Source: Rutidosis leptorrhynchoides
Taxonomy: Eukaryota; Streptophyta; Magnoliopsida; Asterales; Asteraceae
Reading direction: 5' to 3'
Assembly: GCF_046630445.1 (NCBI RefSeq)
Contig: NC_092335.1
Location: 630,447,501 to 630,511,500 of the forward strand
DNA: 64,000 bases
Below the pieces are notes generated by a model. That model did not search any database, had not been told where the DNA came from, and saw only the letters and a program-made list of their open reading frames with translations. Positions 14,070 to 24,984 of the stretch are shown here, piece by piece (the first letter of the stretch is position 1; the number at the start of each line of letters is the position of its first letter). Made by a program: the position numbers and the translations under genes.

Positions 14070-15100
14070 TTAGTTAGCTGTGGTATCGAAATTGTGATTA
14101 ACTTCGTTTTCAATTGAATCATCAACAACTTGTATATCTTTGACTTTTACTTCAATCCATTTGTTGATTTCCTCCGTAACTTTCACAAATTCAACTAACA
14201 TCGCCTTTTCTTTTGGCGATAAATTGGATACTAATCGGTTACATAACTTAAAGTTTCCCTTAATCTTAGCATCGTGAATCCGTTTATAAAGTTTCTTCGT
14301 TGAACTGTTAAAAATGGGTTCATCTAATTTCGTATCATCAACGGCATTCTTTGTGATTGGATCATCATTAAGTGTTTCTTCATCTTCCCCACTTCCCACA
14401 CTTATGCATTTTTATTGGTTTAACAGTTTTGGTTGGTGGAGATCTAAACTTTCGGTTCACAAAGGTGATCGATGTATCACCATCCCTAAGTGTCATTCTA
14501 CCTTCTCTTACATCAATGAATGCCTCGGTGGTTGCTAAAAATGGGCGACCTAGAATTAGAGTAATATCAAGGTTTTCCTCCATATTAATCACTATGAAGT
14601 TTGCAACAAAGGTCAAACTTCCCACGTTAACAAGTAAATTATTTGCTATTCCAACTGGGTGTTTAATGGTTTGGTCAAATGATTGAACACCTATTTTGGT
14701 TGGTTTTAATTTACCCATGCCTAATCTTTTGTATAAGGAAAGAGGCATAATATTTGCACTTGCTCCTAAATCTGCGAGTCCATTATATACATCACCATCA
14801 TTAAGCAAGCAAGAAATGATAAATTCACCCGGGTCTCCTGCTTTAGTAAGTTGAGTTGGTTTGTAAACCTTTTTCGGGTGTTCTTTTCTTGGTTCTTTCA
14901 CTTCTATTTGAACTTCTTGTTCACATTTTTCTTCGTTTCTTGGAATGGGAGGTTTGTATAAGAATTCTTCTTCATCACTAAAATTTGACTCCTCCCTATA
15001 TTCCAATTTTGATTTTTCATATGTTGTTGATAACATATTTATGTTTTCATTTTGAAGATTTTCTTGGGTGGTGAAATTATGATTAACTTCATTGTCAACT
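14070..15100 (-). pseudogene. Element C extra retropepsin-like domain after integrase, with flanking direct repeat
   Basis: Downstream of integrase on the minus strand, after an acidic linker, a frame reads [20 protein letters not shown] and later [17 protein letters not shown]. That is the DLGAS active-site and ILGRPFL pattern of a gypsy aspartic protease, but clearly diverged from the element's normal protease (LADLGASINLMPYSLYAKL). The phrase GAAATTRTGATTAACTTC occurs at both sides (14088-14105 and 15073-15090, plus-strand reading) and encodes the EVNHNF that also ends the integrase frame. The segment therefore looks added between two copies of the pol terminus. Fossil. Confidence 0.7.
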
Positions 15101-18100
15101 TCCATCGAACCATGTATGTAATGTTTAACTCTGTGACCATTAACTTTAAATTCAATCCCATTTGAATTTATTAATTCCACTGTTCCGTATGGGAAAACTC
15201 TTTTGACTATGAATGGTCCAGACCATCTTGATTTGAATTTTCCAGGAAATAGCTTGAATCGTGAATTGAAAAGAAGAACTCTGTCTCCTTCTTTAAATTC
15301 TTTTGAACTTCTGATTCTTTTATCATGCCATTTCTTCGTTCTTTCTTTATAGATTAACGAATTTTCGTATGCTTCATGTCTTAATTCTTCTAATTCGTTT
15401 AATTGACTTAACCGTAGACGTCCAGCTTCATGTAAATCAAGATTACATGTCTTCAAAGCCCAAAATGCTTTGTGTTCAATTTCTACTGGAAGATGACATG
15501 CTTTTCCATAAACGAGTCTAAAAGGTGTGGTTCCAATTGGAGTTTTGTAGGCTGTTCTAAAAGCCCAGAGTGCATCCTCCAACTTAATGGACCATTCCTT
15601 CGGATTTGATCCTACGGTTTTCTATAGAATACGTTTTAAAGCTCGGTTGGTATTTTCAACTTGTCCACTTGTTTGTGGATGATATGCAGTGGAGATTTTA
15701 TGAGTTACTCCATATCTTTTGAGAACTTTCTCAAGTTGATTATTACAGAAATGAGTTCCCCGATCACTTATTAAAGCTTTCGGTGTTCCAAACCTTGCAA
15801 AAAGACGTTTTAAAAAGTTGACTACAACTCGTGCATCGTTAGTTGGGAGAGCTTGTGCTTCCGCCCATTTAGATACATAATCAATGGCTACTAAAATGTA
15901 TAGATTATTATGAGATTTAGGAAATGGACCCATAAAGTCAATACCCCAAATGTCAAATACTTCACATACTTGAATGACATTTTGTGGCATTTCATTACGT
16001 TGACTTATTTTTCCGGTCCTTTGACAAGCATCACAGGATTTGCAAATAAGGTGTGCGTCTTTGTAAATTGTAGGCCAATAGAATCCAGCATCATAAACTT
16101 TTCTTGCTGTTAGTTGAGGCCCGTAATGCCCTCCTGTTGGTCCTGTATGACAATGGTTTAACATTTTACTAGCTTCATCTCCGAATACACATCGGCGTAT
16201 TATTCCATCTGGATAACTTTTAAACAGATGTGGATCTTCCCAGAAATAGTGTTTTATATCACTAAAGAATTTCTTTCGTTTTTGGTACGACAATCCTTTT
16301 TCAAGGAATCCACATACTAAGTAGTTTGCATAGTCTGCAAACCATGGAATTTCATTATAATCTATCTTCAATAGATATTCATCAGGAAAGTTGTCTTGTA
16401 TGGCCGATTCATTTAGAACTTCTAATTCGGGATTTTCAAGACGAGAAAGATGATTAGCTGCGAGATTTTCTGCTCCTCTTTTATCTCGGATTTCAATATC
16501 GAACTCTTGTAAGAGTAAGATCCAACGAATTAATCGTGGTTTAGCATCTTGTTTCAAAAATAGGTATCTAAGAGCAGAATGGTCGGTATAGACCACCGTT
16601 TTAGCTAGAACGAGATATGAACGAAATTTGTCAAAAGCAAAGACAATAGCAAGGAGTTCTTTTTCAGTAGTTGTGTGATTTGTTTGTGCTCCTTGTAACG
16701 TCTTACTAGCATAATATATAGGTTGAAATCTTTTTTCAATCCTTTGTCCTAAAACGGCTCCCATTGCAAAATCACTTGCATCGCACATTAGTTCAAACGG
16801 TAGATTCCAATTTGGTGTTAGCATGATCGGCGCATTAGTGAGTTTTTCTTCAAGAATATTAAAAGATTTAATGCATTCATCTGAAAAGATGAATGGAGCA
16901 TCCTTTTCTAGGAGTTTATTCATAGGAGTGGCAATTTTAGAAAAATCTTTTATGAAACGTCGGTAAAAACCGGCATGCCCTAGAAAACTCCTAACTCCTC
17001 TAACATTGGTGGGATGTGGAAGTTTAGCAATTACATCTACTTTAGCTCTATCCACTTCAATTCCTTCTTTTGAAATTTTATGACCAAGAACGATGCCTTC
17101 TTTAACCATGAAATGACATTTCTCCCAATTAAGAACTAGATTTGATTGTTCGCATCTAATAAGCATTCGTTCAAGATTAGCTAGACATGATTCAAATGTA
17201 TCACCGAAGACTGAAAAGTCATCCATGAAAACTTCCATGCATTCTTCTATCATGTCGTGAAAAATTGCCATCATGCACCTTTGAAAGGTTGCAGGGGCGT
17301 TGCAAAGTCCAAATGTCATGCGTTTGTAAGAAAAAGTACCATAAGGGCACGTGAATGTGGTTTTCTCTTGGTCTTCGGGTGCTATTGGAATTTGAAAATA
17401 TCCAGAAAAACCATCTAAAAAACAATAGTAACTGTTTCTGGCTAATCTTTCCAACATTTGATCAATAAAAGGTAAGGGAAAGTGATCTTTTCTGGTGGCG
17501 TCATTTAATTTTCTATAATCAATACATACACGCCATCCTGTTACAGTCCTAGTAGGAATAAGCTCATTTTTCTCATTTGTAATGACAGTCATTCCACCCT
17601 TCTTAGGCATGCATTGAACTGGGCTTACTCATGGACTATCAGAAATTGGATAAATTAAACTTGCATCTAGCAGTTTAATAATTTCTTTTTTAACTACATC
17701 TTGCATATTTGGATTTAGTCTTCGTTGGCGTTGCACATACGTTTTATGACCTTCTTCCATAAGGATTTTATGTGTGCAATACGAAGGACTTATTCCTTTA
17801 ATATCATGAATCTTCCATGCAATGGCTGGTTTATGAGCTTTCAACACAGAAATGAGTTGTGATTTTTCATTTTCAGTAAGAGAAGACGATATTATTACAG
17901 GTAATTCAGATTCACCATGTAAATAAGCGTATTCCAATTGGTTTGGAAGTGGCTTTAACTCTAATGTCGGAGGTTCTTCTATCGATGATTTATATCGATA
18001 TCTGTCTTCTTCTTTTAGCATTTGAATTTCTTCTGTTGTTGGTTCATATCCATTAGCTATTAGTGTAGCTAACATTTCAGTTTCATCAATTGGTTCAATT

Positions 18101-18840
18101 CCTTCTCCTAAAGAACATTCTCCTGTTCCTTGTAATTCTGGAAATTCTTCTAACAATTCTACATGTGAATCTATAGTTTGAATATAATAACATGTATCAT
18201 CTGCAGATTGCGGTTGTTGCATAGCTTTATCAACTGAAAAGGTAACACTCTCGTCCTCTATACTTAGGGTCAGTTTCTTACCAAACACGTCTATCATTGC
18301 TTTAGCCGTGTTTAAGAATGGTCTTCCTAATATGAGAGGAACTTGAGAATCTTCTTCCATGTCCAGAACAACAAAATCTACTGGAAATACTAAAGTACCA
18401 ACTTTAACTAGCATGTTCTCCATTATCCCTCTAGAATATTTTATTGATCTATCGGCTAGTTGTATGCTTATTCTTGTTGGTCTCAATTCTCCAAGGTCTA
18501 GTTTAGCGTATAGTGAATACGGCATTAAATTTATACTAGCACCTAAATCTGCCAATGCTTCTATTGAACTAAGACTACCCAGAAAACATGGAATTGTGAA
18601 ACTTCCTGGATCTGATAGTTTTTCTGGTATCTTATTCAACAGCACTGCTGAAGAATTAGCATTCATAGTAACGGCCGAGAGTCTTCCATTTTCTTTCTAT
18701 TCGATATTAAATCTTTCAGAAATTTAGCATATCTAGGCATTTCTGAAATTACATCAATGAAAGGAAGATTGACATTTATTTGTTTAAACATATCCAAGAA
18801 TTTGGATTGCTCGGCTTCAAGTTTCTCTTTCTTCATTTTA
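15101..18840 (-). pseudogene. Element C gag C-terminal piece and pol (protease, reverse transcriptase, RNase H, integrase)
   Basis: Minus-strand order from 18840 down: a gag C-terminal piece (LEAEQSKFLDMFKQINV); protease ([25 protein letters not shown]); reverse transcriptase ([29 protein letters not shown], catalytic FMDDFSVF); RNase H ([27 protein letters not shown]); integrase zinc region ([19 protein letters not shown]), core ([33 protein letters not shown]) and C-terminal domain ([24 protein letters not shown]). These are OTA-clade (Ogre/Tat/Athila) features. It is a fossil with a few breaks. Confidence 0.9.
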
Positions 18841-18915
18841 CTCGTTGTAGTATAGTGGTAAGTATTCCCGCCTGTCACGCGGGTGACCCGGGTTCGATCC
18901 CCGGCAGCGGCGCCA
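18841..18915 (+). repeat. Full-length tRNA-Asp(GTC)-like sequence with encoded CCA at the primer-binding site of C
   Basis: The 75 bases equal a plant tRNA-Asp (anticodon GTC, within GCCTGTCACGC) from position 1 through a 3' CCA, recalled from the Arabidopsis gene. The visible differences are C for G at position 1 and a U-G pair in the acceptor stem. The element's primer-binding site is the complement of the last 18 bases (TGGCGCCGCTGCCGGGGA on the minus strand), eight bases from the 5' LTR. Normal elements keep only those 18 bases; here the match continues through the whole tRNA. The encoded CCA and the position argue for reverse-transcribed mature primer tRNA rather than a chromosomal tRNA gene. 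Function as a tRNA is doubtful because pair 1-72 is lost. Confidence 0.8.
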
Positions 18916-18923
18916 AAATTACT

Positions 18924-20911
18924 TGATGTTAAAGCTAAGGGGTATAAAATACTATTAAATTTTACAACGAAATACTATTAAATATGATACAATTTTACAT
19001 AAGATATTTATTTATTTATAGAATGGATATACTTAAACCTTGCTACAACACTTATAGGCAGTGTACCTAATCATACAGTAGTGTAGTTTTTAGTAAGTCC
19101 GGTTCGTTCCACAGGGAAAAATCTTTAAACAAAGCTTAACGCTATATTAGTTTAATTTATAAAAATACAAATATATATATAAGTAATATTATTATTATAA
19201 AAGGGAGGTTTTTACCGTTTAATGACCGGTTTGTCGATTTTAAAACTTTAATCGCAGTTAAAACCTAATGTAAAATATTAAATAAATAAAAGACTTAATT
19301 TAAAACGTAAAGTAAATAACGATAATGAAATTGCGATAAATAAAAGTGCGATAAAATAAAATTACGATAATTAAAGATTTCGAAAATTAAAAGTGCAATT
19401 AAATACAACGACAATAAATAAAAGTGCAATTAAATACAATAACAATAAATAAAAGTGCGATAATTAGAAGTGAAATTAAATATGAAAATAAAGCAATTAT
19501 GCTTATTTAAACTTCCGTAATCATGATGTTTGACGTGTTGATTTTAGTTTATTCCCATGGGTTAATTGTTCTTTGTCCTGGATTATTTAATATGTCCATA
19601 CGGATTTGTCCATAATAGTCCATCAGTCATAAATATAAAGAGCGAAAGCCTTCGTCAAATTATTCTTATTCCCGAAGTTAAATATTCTAACTAATTGGGG
19701 ATTCGAATTGTAACAAGGTTTTAATACTTTGTTTAATGAATACACCAGGTTATCGACTGCGTGTAAACCAAGGTTTTACTACTTTGTTCACAATTACACC
19801 AATTACCCTTGAATGTAATTCACCCCGGTTTCAAAAAGTCTATTAACTATTAATCCAGTTCCGTGTCCAGTAAAATGAATGGTATTTATAGATATCCCGC
19901 CCACCGTACCCAGTCAAGCGTATGTGGTTATATATAAATACGTCAAATTATAAGTTTGTATATTAAATTAACAAGGTATTGTTTAGTTAATATAAAACCC
20001 ATTAATAGCCCATAGTCTAATTTCCACAAGTGTCGTTCTTTTATCCAAACCCCAATTATGGTACAAAGCCCAATTACCCAATTTTAATATTTTTAGCCCA
20101 ACATCATGATTACTTCGGTATTAAATAAGCATAATAATAACTTAGCTACGAGACATTAAATTAAAAAGGTTGAACATAACTTACAATGATTAAAAATAGC
20201 GTAGCGTTACACGGACAGAATTTTGACTTACACCCTTACAACATTCGCTAACATACCCTTATTATTAGAAATTAAAATTAAAATTAAAATTAAAATATAA
20301 TATATATAAATTTTACGTATGAATGAGGAGAAGAAAAAAATGATTTTTATGATCAAAATGCGTTAGCTTTTACAGGCATTTTTGTCCAGGTAAGCTCCGC
20401 AACTCGCGGCCTTTTTGTTCTTCAAACTCCGCAACTCGCGGAGTTTGCATTTACAGCTCACTCCATTTTGGATCTTTACTTGCCGACGTTTTATTATATA
20501 AATATAATATATATATAATTTATATAATTAATTATATATTATATTATATTTATATACATAATTAATTTGTAACTTTCGCTCCGTTGCGTCGTGCGTTGAG
20601 AGTTGACTCATGTCCCGGTTCTGAATTTTCGAACGTCCTTGCGTACAATTTAATATGTTGTACTTTGCGTTTTGAATTTTGTACTTTTGTAATTTTTAGA
20701 CGTTTCTCATCAATAATTGGAACCTCTTTGATTGTATTTTGTACTTTTGAGCTTTTTGGTCGTTTGCGTCTTCAATTCGTCGAATCTGTCTTTTGTCTTC
20801 ACCTTTTATTATTTAAACGAATATCACTTGTAAATAGGACAATTGCAACTAAAAGCTTGTCTTTCTTGAGGAATAATGCTATGAAATATATGTTCGTTTT
20901 TAGCATTATCA
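18924..20911 (-). repeat. Element C 5' LTR
   Basis: Same borders as the other LTR of C (TGATAATGC...TTTAACATCA on the minus strand). It differs from 5476-7470 by about 33 substitutions and one small gap when read by eye, and is followed on the minus strand by the tRNA-Asp primer-binding site. Confidence 0.92.
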
Positions 20912-20916
20912 ACTTC
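20912..20916. repeat. Target-site duplication ACTTC (right) of element C
   Basis: These five bases follow the end of the C LTR and repeat those at 5471-5475; element A sequence continues after them. Confidence 0.9.
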
Positions 20917-23035
20917 TAGCACTTTTTCTCAAATGTTCTTCGTGCTCTTGATCATTCTTTGAGTAAATAAGTATGTCATCGATGAAAACAATGACAAACT
21001 TGTCAAGATATGGCCCACACACTCGGTTCATAAGGTCCATGAACACAGCTGGTGCGTTAGTCAATCCAAACGGCATAACCATAAACTCGTAATGACCATA
21101 ACGCGTCCTAAAAGCAGTTTTTGGAATATCATCCTCCTTTACTCGCATTTGATGATATCCAGAACGTAAATCGATTTTCGAATAAACAGACGAGCCTTGT
21201 AGTTGATCAAATAAGTCGTCAATTCTCGGCAGTGGATAATGATTTTTGATGGTAACTTTATTCAACTCTCTGTAGTCAATACACAACCTAAATGTACCAT
21301 CCTTCTTCTTGACAAACAAAACAGGAGCTCCCCATGGTGATGTGCTTGGTCGAATGAAACCACGTTCTAATAGTTCTTGCAGTTGGTTTTGCAGTTCTTT
21401 CATCTCGCTGGGTGTGAGTCTGTAAGGAGCACGAGCTATTGGTGCAGCTCCTGGTACAAGATCTATTTGAAATTCAACAGATCGATGTGGAGGTAATCCC
21501 GGTAATTCTTTCGAAAATACATCGGGAAATTCTTTTGCGACGGGAACATCATTGATGCTCTTTTCTTCAGTTTGTACTTTCTCGACGTGTGCTAGAATAG
21601 CATAGGCAACCTTTTATTATTAGTTTTTGTGCCTTCAAATTACTAATAAGATGTAGCTTCGTGTTGCCCTTTTCTCCGTACACCATTAAGGGTTCTCCTT
21701 CTTCTCGTACAATGCGAATTGCATTTTTGTAACATACGAACTCTGCTTTCATCTCCTTCAGCCAGTCCATGCCAACTATTACATCAAAACTCCCTAACTC
21801 TACTGGTATCAAATCAATCTTAAATATTTCGCTACCCAGTTTAATTTCTCGATTTCGGCATATATAATCTGCTGAAATTAATTTACCGTTTGCTAATTCG
21901 AGTAAAAATTTACTATCCAATGGCGTCAATGGACAACTTAATTTAGCACAAAAATCTCTACTCATATAGCTTCTATCCGCACCCGAATCAAATAAAACAT
22001 AAGCAGATTTATTGTCAATAAGAAACGTACCCGTAACAAGTTCCGGATCTTCCTGTGCCTCTGCCGCATTAATATTGAAAACTCTTCCGCGACCTTGTCC
22101 ATTCGTGTTCTCCTGGTTCGGGCAATTTCTAATAATGTGGCCCGGTTTTCCACATTTATAACAAACTACATTGGCATAACTTGCTCCGACACTACTTGCT
22201 CCGCCATTACTCGTTCCGGCACCATTTGTTCCTTTTGTTCTGTTAACCCCTGGTCCGTAGATCTCACACTTCACCGCGCTATGACCATTTCTTTTACACT
22301 TGTTGCAAAATTTGGTGCAGAACCCCGAGTGATACTTTTCACACCTTTGGTGCAAAATTTGGTGCACACCTTTTCACACCGATTGTTGTTGTTGTTGTTG
22401 CGGTTGTTATTGTTGTTAGGATGATTGTTGTAGTAGTTTTTGTTGTTGTTGTTGTGCCGTTTGTTGTAGTTGCGATTGATGTTGCGATTGTTGGGATAGT
22501 TGTTGTTGTATTGGTGACTCTTATCACCGTTTTCCTCCTACTTTCTTTTGACTAGCTTCACGTTGGCCTCTTCAGCCGCCTGTTCTTTAATTCTTCCCTC
22601 AATCTAGTTCACTAGTTTGTGAGCCATTCTATATGCCTTTTGTATGGAGGCAGGCTCGTGTGAACTTATATCTTCTTGGATTCTCTCCGGTAACCCTTTC
22701 ACAAACGCGTCGATCTTCTCTTCCTCATCTTCGAACGCTCTCGGACACAATAGGCACAATTCTGTGAATCGTCTTTCGTACAAAGTAATATCGAATCCCT
22801 GTATTCGTAACCCTCTAAGTTCTGACTTGAGCTTATTGACCTCGGTTCTGGGACGGTACTTCTCGTTAATCAAGTGCTTGAATGCTGACCACGGTAGCGC
22901 GTAAGCAGCATCTTGTCCCACTTGCTCTAGATAGGTATTGCTAGATTCAGAGTTATTGTTGGTATGTAGCGCGGCCTGTACTGCGGCTATGTTTGAAGCA
23001 AGAAAGGCACGAAATTCCTCTTCGCTCATATTCAA
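20917..23035 (-). pseudogene. Element A gag, protease and 5' part of reverse transcriptase
   Basis: On the minus strand: a gag core (WSAFKHLINEKYRP, FTELCLLCPRAFEDEEEKI, FVKGLPERIQEDI), an Asn-rich stretch, a CCHC knuckle (CYKCGKPGHIIRNC), a protease with DSGADRSYMS, and a reverse transcriptase with [35 protein letters not shown] and catalytic FIDDILIYS. Initiator-tRNA priming and this reverse transcriptase style fit a Tekay/Del chromovirus. Insertion of C ends this block at 20916. Fossil, broken. Confidence 0.88.
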
Positions 23036-23382
23036 GGTGTGTCAAGTAGTAGGTGCCATTTCCTTCAAAATAGTCAAATGAAACAAGTTAATCATACAGA
23101 ATATTAAGAGTAGTCAATAGTATCTCGTAGCATAATATGAACTCATTTATAAAAGCTTTTTCTTCATATTAGCATTTTATAAGTTTAAATTCAGGTACTA
23201 CCTACCCGTTAAGTTCATACTTAGTAGCTAATATACAATTCAACTACTACAATTCCATATGAAAAACTGATTATAATAATATATCACATACAAATATTCT
23301 TCAAACTTACAACTTCGCTATATTACATATAACATGAAATATAGTACACTATGATACAGGACAGTTTTGAAGATAAATCTAG
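23036..23382 (-). mobile_element. Element A spacer between F-box ORF and gag
   Basis: About 350 bases with no gene. On the minus strand it contains TTAACGGGTAGGTA (within 23194-23212), the same phrase that stands just before the 3' LTR in element B (730-743). Confidence 0.6.
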
Positions 23383-24069
23383 TTAATACGCAAGTTGTTC
23401 AGCAAAGAAAATAAAGACACGTAATTCATAAGTCCAGAAACAAGTCATGCATTCTGGTTTTACTAAGACGACTTCCCATCCTTGGTCTTGTGGAAAATAA
23501 CCGTTATGACCATTGGCTAGGCAGCATGTTGTAATGTCGTCAAAAGGACGAGGGTTTCGTAATGTCCAACATCCCCGTAATAATCTAAAAACCTTGTTTC
23601 TCATCCCAACTACTGAATCCGTCACTTGTGGGAAAGTTTTATTTAAAAGCTGCAATCCCGTGTTCTTTTTCTCACTTTGGTAAGAAGCGAACTTCACTAA
23701 CTCGTAAGCATAACATGCTTCTTTATGTTGCATAGCTCTTTCTAATTCACGAAATCCTATGTTGGGATATGTTGAGTCAAAATAGGTTCTTAACCCGTAG
23801 CGTAAAATTGCATTTGGGTTCCCCGCATTTAACGCTTTAAAGAAAACACGGCGTAACTTAAAGTCTCCCCAATGTGATATACCCCACCTATCAAAGGAAA
23901 GCCTTTTATAAACTAAGGCATTTCTGGAAAGTCTTTCAAATGTTTGACAAGTTAATTTCGCCATAACTAAATGTGCTGATGAATTCTGACCGACTCTAGA
24001 TAAGATTTCCTCAATCATATCCTCTGGCAGGTCTTCTAAAATATTCGGTTGTCTACCCTTAACGTCCAT
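23383..24069 (-). CDS. F-box protein (At1g67623/At2g35280-like) carried inside element A
   Basis: This is a 228-aa uninterrupted frame. The ATG at 24069 is chosen because the longer open frame lacks an upstream ATG. Residues about 13-55 form an F-box (LEDLPEDMIEEILSRVG, MAKLTCQTFERL), the segment that binds SKP1 in SCF ubiquitin ligases. The rest (YKRLSFDRWG, ALNAGNPNAILRYGL, ELERAMQHKEACYAYEL) follows the plant At1g67623-type F-box family, with the Sel1-like 'NPxAxYRxGL' helix pair. It lies between the 5' LTR/acidic ORF and gag, in the same orientation as the element, and no introns are visible. This looks like a host gene taken up as processed sequence and kept open. Family recognition is from memory of motifs. 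Expression and activity are unknown. Confidence 0.72.
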   Translation of the reverse strand: MDVKGRQPNILEDLPEDMIEEILSRVGQNSSAHLVMAKLTCQTFERLSRNALVYKRLSFDRWGISHWGDFKLRRVFFKALNAGNPNAILRYGLRTYFDSTYPNIGFRELERAMQHKEACYAYELVKFASYQSEKKNTGLQLLNKTFPQVTDSVVGMRNKVFRLLRGCWTLRNPRPFDDITTCCLANGHNGYFPQDQGWEVVLVKPECMTCFWTYELRVFIFFAEQLAY

Positions 24070-24198
24070 TTTGTTTTTATACTGTAAAATAGACAAGGAT
24101 TAGATTCGTAATAACAAACAATACAAGCAATTTTTACATAGAACATAAAAGTACAAGCACACTACAATACATTTATTACACAACATGCTCACACCCCT
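24070..24198 (-). mobile_element. Element A spacer between acidic ORF and F-box ORF
   Basis: 129 bases without a gene. On the minus strand, TTCTATTTTACAG stands 14 bases before the F-box ATG and resembles a 3' splice site. Spliced expression of the F-box ORF from the LTR transcript is therefore possible but unproven. Confidence 0.4.
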
Positions 24199-24795
24199 CT
24201 AATCTGAATCACTGGTTTCTTCTTCTTCTTCGGACTTGGTTCTTTTTCCAAATTTTCTAGGGATATATGATGTTCCTCTAATATGAGCCGTCGTTTTCCA
24301 CATTGATTTAGAAAAACCTGGTGCTTTAGAGGTTCCCAGGTTATTGTCACGATATTGAAAATACGGGTGTTGACGGTACATATAAAGTTCATCGGGGTCG
24401 GAATCTGATTTCTCTATTTTGATGCCTTTTCCCTTATTATTTTCTTTTGCCTCATTAAATTGGGTCGGGGTAATTTCTATAACATCATCGGAATCCTCAT
24501 CAGGATCCAATTCATCGGAAAATTGGTAATTTTCCCAATATTTTGCTTCCTTAGCGGAAACACCATTGACCATTATTAACTTTGGTCCATTGGTTGAGGA
24601 TTTTCTTTTATTTGACCGGTTTTCTGTGGTTCCTACTATTCCCCCCTCCGGAACCTCTTCTTCTTCCGGTTCCTCTTCTTCCGGTTCCGTTTCCTCTTCT
24701 TCCGGTTCTTCGGGAACTTGTAAATCTTGCCAATATATATTCGACTCTTCGTTATTATTAGGTGAGTAAATGAGATTTGTGCTAGAGGTAGACAT
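24199..24795 (-). CDS. Acidic protein of unknown function, first ORF of element A
   Basis: An open frame of 198 aa begins with the ATG at 24795, about 200 bases downstream of the primer-binding site on the minus strand. The N-terminal third has a strongly acidic run of Glu/Pro repeats (residues about 27-50). A basic KRKSS patch follows, then a DELDPDEDSDDVIEI segment, a KGKGIKIEKS patch, and an acidic Ser/Asp tail (SEEEEETSDSD). No gag, protease or enzyme motif is seen. The composition resembles disordered nuclear proteins. It could be a diverged gag N-terminal region or an accessory protein. It sits directly before the F-box ORF. Confidence 0.5.
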   Translation of the reverse strand: MSTSSTNLIYSPNNNEESNIYWQDLQVPEEPEEEETEPEEEEPEEEEVPEGGIVGTTENRSNKRKSSTNGPKLIMVNGVSAKEAKYWENYQFSDELDPDEDSDDVIEITPTQFNEAKENNKGKGIKIEKSDSDPDELYMYRQHPYFQYRDNNLGTSKAPGFSKSMWKTTAHIRGTSYIPRKFGKRTKSEEEEETSDSD

Positions 24796-24984
24796 CAATC
24801 ACACAATATCAAACATGTTAAGAGATTAATATATCACATAATATTTACATGTTAATAATATATAGTTTCCAACAAAAATGTTAAGCAATCATTTTTAAAG
24901 AAAACACGGTCGAAGTCCAGACTCACTAATGCATCCTAACAAACTCGATAAGACACACTAATGCAAATTTTCTGGTTCTCCAAG

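Larger units (their letters stand above)
5476..20911 (-). mobile_element. Element C: Athila/Tat-type Ty3/gypsy element with permuted gag
   Basis: Two LTRs of about 1.99 kb (5476-7470 and 18924-20911) bound the element, with ACTTC duplications outside. Minus-strand order is 5' LTR, tRNA-Asp-type primer-binding site, a short gag C-terminal piece, protease, reverse transcriptase, RNase H, integrase, a second retropepsin-like domain, a long AT-rich stretch, the main gag pieces, a 3' region with an antisense frame, a purine-rich tract and the 3' LTR. By eye the LTRs differ at about 33 sites (roughly 1.7%), suggesting an age well under a few million years (about 0.6 if 1.3e-8 per site per year applied). 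It is a fossil with several breaks. Confidence 0.9.

Noticed and set aside
14380-14420. A zinc knuckle (HKCGKWG) at the end of the integrase/protease frame of C
   Set aside because: The residues are the translation of the recurring AAGTGTGGG purine-tract-like motif and lack the rest of a CCHC pattern.
18841-18915. A functional nuclear tRNA-Asp gene
   Set aside because: The CCA is encoded, the first base pair is lost, and the sequence coincides exactly with the element's primer-binding site; a primer copy explains it better.
22339-22527. A Thr-rich protein in element A
   Set aside because: Shadow frame of the Asn-rich AAC/AAT repeat tract of gag.
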